A stretch of 25,766 nt of DNA from Akkermansiaceae bacterium UBA6138 (lineage in GTDB: Bacteria > Verrucomicrobiota > Verrucomicrobiia > Verrucomicrobiales > DEV007), in assembly GCA_002422425.1 (NCBI GenBank), contig DIVG01000030.1:115666-141431 (forward strand), read 5' to 3'. The notes under the pieces were generated by a model. The model saw only the letters and a list, made by a program, of their open reading frames with translations, searched no databases and was not told the origin of the DNA. Positions 14,092 through 22,108 of this stretch are shown here, piece after piece; position 1 is the first letter of the stretch, and each line of letters opens with the position of its first letter. Both the position numbers and the translations under genes were made by a program.

Positions 14092-14535
14092 ATGAGCAGC
14101 AACATCGTCCCCCTCATCAGCTCCGGCACCGCCGGCCCTCTTGGTGTCCTCCACCTTCCCCGTCTCTGGCTCAAGGCCTCTCTCGGTGCCGCCGGAAAGC
14201 TTCACTCTGACTACCCCGCCATCGGCGCCGGCTACGATCAGATGGTCCTCGACGGCCTCGGCATCGCCAAAGGGGATTTCGAAAGCTTCATTGCCAACTC
14301 CAAGCCCTCCTATATCGAACTTGAGAACTGGGTCCTCCAGCAAAAAGGCGGTTCCCTCGATCAGGACGCCGTTGACAAGCTCAACGCCGCCATCACCGGT
14401 TACATCCACGACGACGCCACCCGCGCGGAGATCCTCGCCGCTGCGGGTCGCGCAGACGACGGCACCGTCAAAGATGCCGTAAATCTGAACAATCTCGACG
14501 ACTGGGCCATCTTCCACGCCGCTGAGCTCAAGTAA
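14092..14535 (+). CDS. DUF5069 protein
   Basis: A 147-residue soluble protein. It has GVLHLPRLWLKASLGAAGKLHSDYPAIGAGYDQMVLDGLGI early on, then a helical middle (YIELENWVLQQKGG) and a short C-terminus. This matches the DUF5069 type, a family seen mainly in Verrucomicrobiota and Planctomycetota and of unknown function; the RLWLKASLGAAGKL pattern is the most characteristic part. No signal peptide or membrane segment is present. The frame is open from 14008, but ATG 14092 fits the family start. It stands alone between the OsmC gene and a strong terminator, so it is probably a single-gene transcript. Confidence 0.75.
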   Translation: MSSNIVPLISSGTAGPLGVLHLPRLWLKASLGAAGKLHSDYPAIGAGYDQMVLDGLGIAKGDFESFIANSKPSYIELENWVLQQKGGSLDQDAVDKLNAAITGYIHDDATRAEILAAAGRADDGTVKDAVNLNNLDDWAIFHAAELK

Positions 14536-14556
14536 GACCAGTTCCGAAACGCTTTG

Positions 14557-14594
14557 AAAACCCGTTGCCGACTCCTTCGGCAGCGGGTTTTTTT
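14557..14594 (+). terminator. Strong intrinsic terminator after the DUF5069 gene
   Basis: AAAACCCGTTGCCGA (14557-14571) pairs with TCGGCAGCGGGTTTT (14577-14591), leaving one G-T wobble and a 5-nt loop. The T run continues to 14594. This is the best terminator in the window. Confidence 0.92.
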
Positions 14595-14687
14595 GTTCCC
14601 GAAAAGGGGAAAACCGTCTAAAGCGGTTGTTTTCTCTAGCCAGCCCTGCTATCGCTCTTTAACAATACTAAAAGACTCCCCTCCAAG

Positions 14688-15875
14688 ATGATAGTCACTC
14701 CGAAGATACGAGGTTTTATCTGCACCACCGCCCATCCCGAGGGCTGCGCCGCCAACGTCGAGGCGCAAATCGACTACGTCAGGTCAAAACCCGCCCTTTC
14801 CCGTCCTCCCAAAAAGGTCCTCGTCATCGGTGCCTCGACCGGCTACGGACTCGCCTCACGCATCGTTCCCGCTTTCGGTGGCGGTGCCGCGACCATAGGA
14901 GTCTTTTTCGAAAAACCCGGGCTGGAGAACAAGACCGGCAGCGCCGGCTGGTACAACACCGTCGCCTTTGAGGAAGCCGCCGCCAAAGCCGGGCTCTATG
15001 CAAGGAGTTTCAACGGTGACGCCTTTTCCAGCGAGATGAAGGACGAAGTCATCGCCACGATCAAAGCCGACCTCGGTCAGGTCGATTGCATCGTCTACAG
15101 CCTCGCCTCGCCCCGCCGCACCGATCCTGGCGACGGCGAGACCTACAGGAGCGTTCTCAAACCGATCGGCGCTCCCTACACCCAGAAAAACATCAACACC
15201 GATACCGGCGAGGTCAACACCGTCAGTATCGATCCCGCCTCGGACGAGGAGATCGCCCACACCGTCAAGGTCATGGGCGGGGAAGACTGGGAATTGTGGA
15301 TCGAGGCCCTCGCCGGGGCCGGGGCCCTTGCCGACGGATTTCATACCGTGGCCTACTCCTACATCGGCCCGGACCTCACCTACCCGATTTATACCAACGG
15401 CACGATCGGACGGGCCAAAGAACACCTTGAGCAATCGGCCGCACGGATGAACGCGCAGTTCGGCGATGCCTCCGCCTACGTTTCGGTCAACAAAGCCCTC
15501 GTAACCCAGGCCAGTTCCGCTATTCCCGTCGTCCCGCTTTACATCTCCCTGTTGTACAAAGTGATGAAAGAGCAAGGCCTTCACGAAGGCACGATCGAGC
15601 AAATCGAACGCCTCTTCAGCAGCCACCTCGCCTCGGACGCAGCCCCGGTCGTCGATGAGCGAGGCCGCATCCGTCTCGATGACTGGGAAATGAGCGAACC
15701 GGTCCAGACAGCCGTCGCCGAAGCATGGGAGAAGGTCACGACAGAAAATCTGTCGGAACTTTCTGATTTTTCCGGTTATAAAAAAGAATTTCTCAGACTC
15801 TTCGGATTCGGACTGGAAAAGGTCGATTACGGAAAGGACACAAACACGGAGCGACCGCTTCCTTCCGCCCCCTGA
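14688..15875 (+). CDS. fabV: Trans-2-enoyl-ACP/CoA reductase FabV
   Basis: A 395-residue NADH-dependent enoyl reductase that performs the last reduction of each fatty-acid elongation cycle. It begins with the family's MIVTPKIRGFICTTAHPEGC. The nucleotide loop is VLVIGASTGYGLASRI (44-59). VYSLASPRRTDP follows, and the catalytic Y-x8-K pair of FabV is at Y235 and K244 (IYTNGTIGRAKEHLE), the same residue numbers as in characterised FabV proteins. The last part has the usual FSGYKKEFLRLFGFG. Length and motifs are normal. FabV is one of several alternative enoyl reductases and is much less sensitive to triclosan than FabI. The upstream region is 93 nt after the DUF5069 terminator, so the gene has its own promoter. 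Confidence 0.96.
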   Translation: MIVTPKIRGFICTTAHPEGCAANVEAQIDYVRSKPALSRPPKKVLVIGASTGYGLASRIVPAFGGGAATIGVFFEKPGLENKTGSAGWYNTVAFEEAAAKAGLYARSFNGDAFSSEMKDEVIATIKADLGQVDCIVYSLASPRRTDPGDGETYRSVLKPIGAPYTQKNINTDTGEVNTVSIDPASDEEIAHTVKVMGGEDWELWIEALAGAGALADGFHTVAYSYIGPDLTYPIYTNGTIGRAKEHLEQSAARMNAQFGDASAYVSVNKALVTQASSAIPVVPLYISLLYKVMKEQGLHEGTIEQIERLFSSHLASDAAPVVDERGRIRLDDWEMSEPVQTAVAEAWEKVTTENLSELSDFSGYKKEFLRLFGFGLEKVDYGKDTNTERPLPSAP

Positions 15876-15983
15876 GATAGCTTGATTTGTAAATAGTCAT
15901 AATTATTTGATTTTTTCGTAACGAAGACGATCGTGCCTCTCCGCACTCGCCCTCCTTAGTCAGAACCAGCCCGCCAACCGATC

Positions 15984-16556
15984 ATGAAGAGAAGCATCCT
16001 CCCTGCTGTCCTTTCGATTTTCCTGATTATCGCCGCGGTGCTGACCAGTTCGTGCACCCCCTCGGGCAATCGTCATACCGCCGCTTCGGCGGTGCGCCAG
16101 GGGAATGCCTTTCAGCGCGGTTTTCAGGCCAGACCAAAAATCGAGCGACACGAGAGCGGTGCTCGAATCAATCCCCTGATCCTCTCTCAGAGTAATAAAA
16201 CGAATACCCGGCTTGTTATCGACATCGCCGATCAAAAAGGATACCTCCTCGTCAACGGCAAAATCGCCGTCGAAACCCCCGTCTCCACTGCCCGTTCCGG
16301 CAAGTGGACTCCCCGCGGGAACTTCAGCGTGAGCCAGCGGGTTCGGAACGGTAAAGTCTCGACGATTTACGGGGTCGAGATGCCCTACTGGATGCGTCTC
16401 AACGGCAGCGTTTATGGCATCCATGCCGGTCACCTCCCCGGTTATCCTGCCTCGGCCGGCTGCGTGCGACTGCCTCTCAGCGCCGCCGAAGCCATCTTCG
16501 ACAACACGGCCCATGGGATGAAGGTCAATATCTACAGCCGCTGGGACGGAGCCTGA
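15984..16556 (+). CDS. Exported L,D-transpeptidase (YkuD domain), probable lipoprotein
   Basis: A 190-residue envelope protein. Residues 1-24 (MKRSILP, hydrophobic IFLIIAAVL, then TSSC) look like a lipoprotein signal with C24; Thr at -3 makes the lipobox non-ideal, so plain secretion is possible. After a polar linker, the YkuD fold (about 76-186) starts LVIDIADQKGYLLVNGKIA. It has the catalytic motif H147 ... S157-A-G-C160-V-R, where Cys160 is the acyl acceptor. Such enzymes make 3-3 peptidoglycan cross-links or attach proteins to peptidoglycan. An AT-rich stretch of about 40 nt upstream (15886-15925) probably holds the promoter. The convergent DUF6807 gene lies downstream. Confidence 0.88.
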   Translation: MKRSILPAVLSIFLIIAAVLTSSCTPSGNRHTAASAVRQGNAFQRGFQARPKIERHESGARINPLILSQSNKTNTRLVIDIADQKGYLLVNGKIAVETPVSTARSGKWTPRGNFSVSQRVRNGKVSTIYGVEMPYWMRLNGSVYGIHAGHLPGYPASAGCVRLPLSAAEAIFDNTAHGMKVNIYSRWDGA

Positions 16557-16589
16557 CCGACCCCGTTTTTTGAAGAAAGAGTTTCCCGA

Positions 16590-16617
16590 AAACCGGAAGC
16601 GGGGCAAGCTCCGGTTT
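16590..16617. terminator. Bidirectional hairpin between the L,D-transpeptidase and DUF6807 genes
   Basis: AAACCGGA (16590-16597) and TCCGGTTT (16610-16617) form a perfect 8-bp stem. Flanking A-rich sequence on the left and T-rich sequence on the right give short U-tracts in both directions. This fits the convergent gene arrangement. Confidence 0.5.
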
Positions 16618-16719
16618 CTTCCGGGTGAAAGAACTTGTCGGCGATCTCCCCGGGACACGACGCTTCCGGGAAGAAGGAGGACCTCCGCCACCCCGCCAAA
16701 CAAGGAGCGGATCCCCCGC

Positions 16720-17724
16720 TCACTCCGACGCAAAGGCCTCGAACGCCTGCGCAATCCCCGCCGTCCCGGGGTCTCCCTCGTGCAAAATTGTGCGATAGCG
16801 GAAGGTAAGCGCTTCTCCCGTCGGGATCACGTAACGGCCGGCGTCCCTGTCCGCCTTTTTCTCGAACTTCCCCTCGCCGAAGGGATTTGCGGCGAGGAGT
16901 CCGTAGTCTCTTGCGTGCCACCAGGTCGGATGGCGGAGATTTTCCGGATGATCGAGGATCGCGATCCCGACAGGATTCCCCGCCCGGTCAGGGCCGTAAT
17001 AATCGACCCAGGCCGCCCTCTTTCCCCAGACCTCGCCGTCGCGCGCCCCCTCGCTATTGACGATCTTGCCCTGCGCCACTTTCCCCCTGAGACGGAGTGT
17101 CGGGATCATTCGAATCGCCCAGGCCGCCTCCTCTTCATCCCCTATCGTCAGCTCACCGGAGTTGGCGATCAGCTTCAGATTCAAATCGATGACAAGAGAG
17201 CCGTCCTCCCGATAGAAGAGGGTAAACTCACGCTCGTCCGAGCAGATCCGCTTCTCCGGAAACGCCGCGTCGAGCCAGTCCGACTTCGTTCTGATGGTGA
17301 TCGCGCCCCCTTTGATGATGACGCCGTTCATCCCCCGGTGACGAATGACGCCGTCCATCCTGCCCTTCGCGGCACCCTCGCCGACCGGATGCCAGAAATG
17401 GTAGCCGTTTACGTCGGCGATCCCGAACCACATCCCGCGATGCCCGGGGTGATCCATTTCCTCGTCTTCAAAAGTCTCGTCCATGGGCCAGTGACGCGTC
17501 ATGTTCTCCCCGCTCGGTCCCATGATGGGGTAAAAATAGGGTTTCCCCGCGTCGTAGCCCGCGTGGTATTTCGTCACAAGATTGCCCCCGAAGACGATCT
17601 CGATCGGATCGGAACCGCGGACGGACCAGCCCTGCGCGCCGTTGCCGAGGATCTGGGCGGAGACGCCCGTCACCGCCATTGGTGACAAAAAAAGGGCCGA
17701 AGAAAAAATCCGGGCGTATTTCAT
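16720..17724 (-). CDS. Secreted DUF6807 (PmoA-like) protein
   Basis: A 334-residue protein with an N-terminal signal peptide (MKYARIFSSALFLSP to about residue 23, A-Q cleavage). The body matches the DUF6807/PmoA-like type: KPYFYPIMGPSGENMTRHWP, DHPGHRGMWFGIADVNGYHFW, a long beta-rich middle, and HPTWWHARDYGLLAANPFG near the end. The family is abundant in Planctomycetota, Verrucomicrobiota and Bacteroidetes. It often sits beside Gfo/Idh/MocA or sugar-isomerase genes, and its beta-sandwich resembles carbohydrate-active folds, but its activity is not established. The conserved His-rich motifs could bind metal or form an active site. It is divergent from the Tat-exported isomerase-like gene with 73 nt between the starts, so the two may share regulation. 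Confidence 0.83.
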   Translation of the reverse strand: MKYARIFSSALFLSPMAVTGVSAQILGNGAQGWSVRGSDPIEIVFGGNLVTKYHAGYDAGKPYFYPIMGPSGENMTRHWPMDETFEDEEMDHPGHRGMWFGIADVNGYHFWHPVGEGAAKGRMDGVIRHRGMNGVIIKGGAITIRTKSDWLDAAFPEKRICSDEREFTLFYREDGSLVIDLNLKLIANSGELTIGDEEEAAWAIRMIPTLRLRGKVAQGKIVNSEGARDGEVWGKRAAWVDYYGPDRAGNPVGIAILDHPENLRHPTWWHARDYGLLAANPFGEGKFEKKADRDAGRYVIPTGEALTFRYRTILHEGDPGTAGIAQAFEAFASE

Positions 17725-17797
17725 GATGACAAGGGCTCTCCCGTTTCAGATTATCTCAACTCTTGCCGGGATCCGCAAGCACCGATACGATAGCATC

Positions 17798-18739
17798 ATG
17801 AAAGACTCCACCGCCCCCGGGCGCCGACATTTCCTCAAAGGCTCAACCGGCCTCGTCCTCGCCCCTTTTCTCTCCCCGCTCCTGAGCCGCGCCGCCGGGT
17901 CCGGGGCGAGCGCCACCGGCTCATCGCGCTATGAATTCTGCACCTTCACGAAACCGCTCCAGCATCTTTCCTATGACGAGATGGCGAAGACCATCGCCGC
18001 GATGGGCTTCGACGGGATCGAAGGCGCCGTCCGCCCCGCCGGTCATGTCGTGCCCGAGACGGTCGAAGACAATCTCCCGAAACTGGTCGAGGCGCTCAGG
18101 GCGAACTCGCTCAAGTTTACCGTGATGACAACCTCCCTCACCGAGGTTAGCGACGAACAGGCCACCGAAAAGATCCTCCGCACCGCCGCCGCCCAGGGAG
18201 TGAAACGCTACCGCATGGGCTACTACAAGTATGACCTCAAAAAGCCCGTCCGTGCGCAACTCGACGAGTTCCGCCCGAAACTGAAAGACCTTGTCGCTCT
18301 CTCCGGCGAACTCGGGATCAAACCCGTCTACCAGAATCACTCCGGCAAAGACTATTTCGGGGGGCCGATCTGGGATCTCGCCGAAGTCCTTGACGATTAT
18401 TCCCCCGAGCAGATCGGCGTCGCCTTCGACATCGGCCATGCCACCGTCGAGGGAGCCAAAGCCTGGCCGCTCAATTTTGCCGCGATCCGCCCTTACCTCG
18501 ACACCGTCTACGTGAAGGAGCCCTCCTGGCAGAACAACACTCTCGGCTGGGGTCCCGTCGGCGAAGGGGCTGTCGATAAAGGCTTTTTCAAACTCCTTCG
18601 CGAGAGCGATTTCACCGGACCGGTCAGCCTTCATGTCGAGTATCTCGGCCACAACGATCCCGCGATCATTCCGACCGTGCTTGAGGCGATCAGGAAAGAC
18701 TTCGCCACCCTCAAATCGCTCCTTCTCCCCGCCGCCTGA
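17798..18739 (+). CDS. Tat-exported sugar phosphate isomerase/epimerase-like protein (TIM barrel)
   Basis: A 313-residue protein. It begins with a twin-arginine signal (RRHFLKG, residues 9-15, then a hydrophobic stretch to about residue 33), so it is probably exported folded to the periplasm. The mature part is an AP-endonuclease-2/xylose-isomerase-like barrel: MAKTIAAMGFDGIEGAV (62-78), GIKPVYQNHSG, the metal-binding type segment GVAFDIGHATVEGA, DTVYVKEPSW, and closing GPVSLHVEYLG. Barrel members of this group bind a divalent metal through Glu, Asp and His and isomerise or epimerise sugars or cyclitols. The substrate is unknown. It is divergent from DUF6807, which is common company for this family. 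Its TGA overlaps the hflX ATG by one base. Confidence 0.86.
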   Translation: MKDSTAPGRRHFLKGSTGLVLAPFLSPLLSRAAGSGASATGSSRYEFCTFTKPLQHLSYDEMAKTIAAMGFDGIEGAVRPAGHVVPETVEDNLPKLVEALRANSLKFTVMTTSLTEVSDEQATEKILRTAAAQGVKRYRMGYYKYDLKKPVRAQLDEFRPKLKDLVALSGELGIKPVYQNHSGKDYFGGPIWDLAEVLDDYSPEQIGVAFDIGHATVEGAKAWPLNFAAIRPYLDTVYVKEPSWQNNTLGWGPVGEGAVDKGFFKLLRESDFTGPVSLHVEYLGHNDPAIIPTVLEAIRKDFATLKSLLLPAA

Positions 18740-20052
18740 TGTTCGACACCCGGGAAAAACCAACCAAAGTCGAGACCGCCTTTCTCATCGGGGCCTACTT
18801 CGACCGGGCCGACGAGGATGTCGCCCGCAGTCTCCTCGACGAACTCGCCGAACTCGTCTCCACCCTCGGGATCGAAGTCCTCGCAACGGAGTGTATTTTC
18901 ATCCGCACTCGCAGCAAGCGCTACCTCACCGGCTCAGGCAAAGCGGCCGAGATGATGGAGTCCGCCCGTAAGCTCGGGGCCGACTGCATCGTTTTCGACA
19001 ACGAACTCGCCCCTGCCCAGCAGCGCGCCTGGGAGACCGAGGGGGACATTACCGTGATCGATCGCGAAGAGGTCATCCTCGACATTTTTAAAATGCGGGC
19101 CCGGACGAGCGAGGCCCGTCTCCAGGTCGAGCTGGCGCAGATGCAGTATTCGCTCCCGCGCCTCGCACGGATGTGGTCCCACCTCGACCGCCAGGGTGGC
19201 GGGGGCAGCGGCGGAGGCGGGGGAGCCTCCCGCGGCGAAGGTGAACAGCAAATCGAGGTGGACCGGCGCCTCGCCCGCAAGCGCATCGATCGCATCAAGA
19301 GCGACCTTGAGGACATCCGTCGCAATCGCCAGACCCAGCGCAAGCAGCGTGCCGACGACGGCATCTGCCAGGCCTCCATCGTTGGTTACACCAATGCGGG
19401 GAAGAGCTCGCTTCTCAATCTCCTCTCCGGATCCAGCGTCCTCGCCGAGGACAAACTCTTCGCCACTCTCGATCCCACGACGCGACGCATCGAGCTACCC
19501 GACGGACAGCCGCTCCTTCTTACCGATACCGTTGGATTCGTGCGCAACCTCCCCCATCGCCTCGTCGAGGCTTTCAAGGCCACCCTCGAGGAAGCCGTCA
19601 TCGCCGACTTTCTTATTCACGTCCTCGATGCCGGTGCGGCCGAAATCTACGCTCACTACGAGACGACCCGCTCCGTCCTTCAGGAACTCGGCGCGGCCGA
19701 CAAACCCACCGTCATCGTTCTCAACAAAGTCGACCTCATCGCCGACGACCCCGACCGACTCCATGAGTTAAAAAGTCACTTCGATCCGAGCGCCGTCTTT
19801 ATCTCCATCGCCACCGGTGAAGGCATCGAAACCCTTATCCATCGTCTCGCCGGCATGATGGTCGACCGCGTCGCCCGCCTTCCCCTTCGTATCCCCCAGG
19901 CCAGGCAGGACCTCATGGCTCTGCTCCACCGGGACGGCAAGATCGTAAAACAGGACTACGAAGGTAACGATATCGTCCTCACCGCCGTTATCCCACATGC
20001 CCTGCGACATTATTTTGAAGCTTTCGTGAATCCCGCCAGCATCAGGAAGTGA
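18739..20052 (+). CDS. hflX: Ribosome-associated GTPase HflX
   Basis: A 437-residue GTPase that splits stalled or stressed ribosomes. The N-terminal HflX domain (about 1-150) includes TRSKRYLTGSGKAAEM and ARTSEARLQVELAQMQYSLP. The G domain has G1 GYTNAGKSS (216-224), FATLDPTTR (241-249) and DTVGFVRNLPH (263-273) for G2/G3, and NKVDL for G4. The linker usually reads GGIGxRGPGETQLExDRR; here it is GGGGSGGGGGASRGEGEQQIEVDRR in short pieces, with a longer poly-Gly run and GEGE instead of GPGE. The start codon shares a base with the upstream isomerase stop codon (TGATG), implying translational coupling. A low-complexity hairpin region lies after the stop (20053-20099). Confidence 0.95.
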   Translation: MFDTREKPTKVETAFLIGAYFDRADEDVARSLLDELAELVSTLGIEVLATECIFIRTRSKRYLTGSGKAAEMMESARKLGADCIVFDNELAPAQQRAWETEGDITVIDREEVILDIFKMRARTSEARLQVELAQMQYSLPRLARMWSHLDRQGGGGSGGGGGASRGEGEQQIEVDRRLARKRIDRIKSDLEDIRRNRQTQRKQRADDGICQASIVGYTNAGKSSLLNLLSGSSVLAEDKLFATLDPTTRRIELPDGQPLLLTDTVGFVRNLPHRLVEAFKATLEEAVIADFLIHVLDAGAAEIYAHYETTRSVLQELGAADKPTVIVLNKVDLIADDPDRLHELKSHFDPSAVFISIATGEGIETLIHRLAGMMVDRVARLPLRIPQARQDLMALLHRDGKIVKQDYEGNDIVLTAVIPHALRHYFEAFVNPASIRK

Positions 20053-20099
20053 GGGAACCTCTGCCCCGGCCTCAATGAAAAGCCCTATGAGGAGTTCCC
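20053..20099. terminator. Interrupted hairpin between convergent hflX and GT10 genes
   Basis: GGGAAC (20053-20058) can pair with GTTCCC (20094-20099), and inside it CCTCA (20070-20074) with TGAGG (20088-20092). There is no T-tract. It is the only structured element in the short convergent gap. Confidence 0.3.
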
Positions 20100-20112
20100 C
20101 GGCCATCGGTTG

Positions 20113-21033
20113 TCAGCTGGTGAGTCCGTCCAGCACCCGGAGGAGGAACTCCTTGATTCCGTCGAGGGATGGTCGTTTCAACAACAGGGGTTGCTCTCTC
20201 AACTCCTCCAACGCCCGTGGCTGAGTCGCCGCTCGAAGTCCCCCGACGTATCCAGTGTCAGCAAAGTCGGCCATGTTGATCAACGCGCGCGGATTGAAGT
20301 CGTGACGGACATTGGGGTCACACCAGGTAATCGGTATGCAGCCGCAGGCAAAGGCGTCGGGAATCTTCTCGGTGTAATATCCCGGATACATCGAATTCTC
20401 CGGACACAGCGCGAAAACGTTGTCCTGAGAAACCTCCATCTTCGTGAATCTGCGGCCCGTTAGCGTCGTCCGCCGAAACGCAGCTCCGTAGCAATCCACC
20501 TCCATCACCTCTTTCACCGCATTCAGGAGCGAAATCCTCGGCTCCTTCAAGTATGAGGTGAGCAGAACCGCGCGATGCCCCCTTCCCTGCTGCACTCCTA
20601 TCGGACGCATCATCTGATCGATTTGCACCAAAGGCCCGAATCGGCCGACCTCCGGCGCCTGAAATCCTTCAGGACTCCAGTCAAACATAGACATCCAGAG
20701 AGGGAACCTGAAGTGGTTCCGATCAGAAACCCCAAGGTCCGAAGAAATCGAAAAGTCCGCCGGGATCGCGTTCCAACGAGTATTTTCTCCGGTCTGATAC
20801 AACGTTCTGGGAGGGCTTGTTCGACCGGCCAGGCTTAACTTCAGTAAGTGTTTTATTCGCATCTTGATTCCGAAGTGCCGCTGCGGGAAAGGTCCGATCA
20901 TCAGCAGGTCGCACCGTCGCGGACTCGCGACTTCAACCCCTCCCGGATGCAGTCCGGCTATCAAGTTGATAACGAAGTCCTGCTCGTAGCCCGGATACTG
21001 GCAGAGGTAAGCGATCTTCAGCTTTCGTTTCAT
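20113..21033 (-). CDS. GT10-family glycosyltransferase (alpha-1,3-fucosyltransferase-like)
   Basis: A 306-residue enzyme. The diagnostic GT10 block is at about 206-236: NVFALCPENSMYPGYYTEK, then IPDAFACGCIPITW, matching the family pattern F-x-x-x-x-E-N-S ... Y-x-T-E-K-x-x-x-A-x-x-x-G-x-x-P-I. An earlier YQTGENTRWNAIPADFSI (79-96) and RNHFRFPLWM segment fit the acceptor/donor region. GT10 enzymes transfer fucose from GDP-fucose to glycans, as in bacterial Lewis-antigen mimicry. The donor preference here is inferred from family. No membrane segment is visible, so it is probably cytoplasmic or peripheral. It is the last gene of a same-strand glycan group with the GT32-like, FkbM and acyltransferase genes. 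Confidence 0.82.
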   Translation of the reverse strand: MKRKLKIAYLCQYPGYEQDFVINLIAGLHPGGVEVASPRRCDLLMIGPFPQRHFGIKMRIKHLLKLSLAGRTSPPRTLYQTGENTRWNAIPADFSISSDLGVSDRNHFRFPLWMSMFDWSPEGFQAPEVGRFGPLVQIDQMMRPIGVQQGRGHRAVLLTSYLKEPRISLLNAVKEVMEVDCYGAAFRRTTLTGRRFTKMEVSQDNVFALCPENSMYPGYYTEKIPDAFACGCIPITWCDPNVRHDFNPRALINMADFADTGYVGGLRAATQPRALEELREQPLLLKRPSLDGIKEFLLRVLDGLTS

Positions 21034-21150
21034 CTTTCGGACTTTTTAAGAAGACCCTCGGGGAGGTAGAATTTTCCGGCGAGGCCGACCAGTCGTCGCG
21101 CCGGAACCCCACCTTCCGCATGGGTGATAAGGGGCGGGGATTCGCCGGTT

Positions 21151-22062
21151 CTAACGGCGGTGGCGAAGTCGCGGATGCCGCAGGGTAGTCAGCCGCCGCC
21201 ATGCCCGTATCGCCGAGGCGCGGATTCCGCTCGCGGGCGGAGGGAGAAAAGGGCGGGCGGCCAGATTGTAGGTCGTATCCACGTTCCGGATGTAGTCCTC
21301 GGTAAGGAGGTCGGCGTAGAATGCGCTGAAGTCGCGGCGCTTGCGGTCCCACCAGAGATGGGCCCAGAGATGAACGCTCAACGCCTTCTCGGGCCAGGGG
21401 TGGTTTTCCTCAAGGAGTGCGCGGATGCCCTCCGGAGTCCACATAAAAGGGTAAAAGACCTCGGGGGGCTCGATCGTTACAGCCTCAGGAATCCCGTCGG
21501 CGAGACGAGCAGCGAGCTGGCAGGAGTGGTTGCTCCAGCTTCCGTCGAGTTCCATCGGCATCCGTTCCCGCCAGCGCCGCGCGAATACCGAACCCGGCTC
21601 GGACAACATCAGCGCATTGCACAGGGAATCACTCCATTCGCCGGAGGCGGGATTTCGGATCCGGTCCTCTCGTCCCAATACAAAGGCATGCTCGAAGAGG
21701 TGATCGGGCAGAGGGCGCACGAAGAGGGTGTCGATATCGGCGTAAACTCCACCGTATTCGATGAGTTTATCCAATCGGATGAAATCGGCGTGATGAGCAT
21801 AGCGCAGCTTATTGCCGATCAGGTCGCAATCGTAGTGAGTGGCGGCAACCTCCTCGCAAAGAGGAACTTGAACGAGTTCGATGCGGGAGGCAATGAGATC
21901 CCAATACTTTCCGTAGGGTTCGAAATGATAGTAGAGTGTGACACGCCCGGGCTTGTTGATGCGGAGGCAGGACTCGAGGCAGAGATAGTAAACGAGATGG
22001 AAGGCTTCGGTCTGCGGGCGCAGCCCGAAGATAAAGTGAAAATGGGAGGGAATACGGCTCAT
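21151..22062 (-). CDS. GT32-like glycosyltransferase (DXD sugar-binding motif)
   Basis: A 303-residue enzyme. The start IPSHFHFIFG (4-13) is the usual opening strand of the family. The nucleotide-sugar site is HADFIRLDKLIEYGGVYADIDTLF (90-113 in two pieces), with the D-x-D pair at D109 and D111. The downstream HLWAHLWWDRK segment resembles the C-terminal His region of the family. GT32-type enzymes add mannose, galactose or other hexoses to surface glycans. ATG 22062 was chosen. An in-frame TTG at 22122 would add 20 Cys-rich residues of unlikely character and overlap the upstream gene. A 17-codon reading frame bridges the upstream stop and this start (see findings). Confidence 0.8.
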   Translation of the reverse strand: MSRIPSHFHFIFGLRPQTEAFHLVYYLCLESCLRINKPGRVTLYYHFEPYGKYWDLIASRIELVQVPLCEEVAATHYDCDLIGNKLRYAHHADFIRLDKLIEYGGVYADIDTLFVRPLPDHLFEHAFVLGREDRIRNPASGEWSDSLCNALMLSEPGSVFARRWRERMPMELDGSWSNHSCQLAARLADGIPEAVTIEPPEVFYPFMWTPEGIRALLEENHPWPEKALSVHLWAHLWWDRKRRDFSAFYADLLTEDYIRNVDTTYNLAARPFLPPPASGIRASAIRAWRRLTTLRHPRLRHRR

Positions 22063-22108
22063 GTGGCGATCAAAGGGGTAAAACAGGCAGCAGCACTCAT
22101 GCCTCTTT

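Noticed and set aside
16570..17685. A 371-codon plus-strand frame opposite the DUF6807 gene
   Set aside because: The minus-strand product has a signal peptide and DUF6807 motifs. The plus-strand frame starts inside the terminator hairpin and shows no motif.
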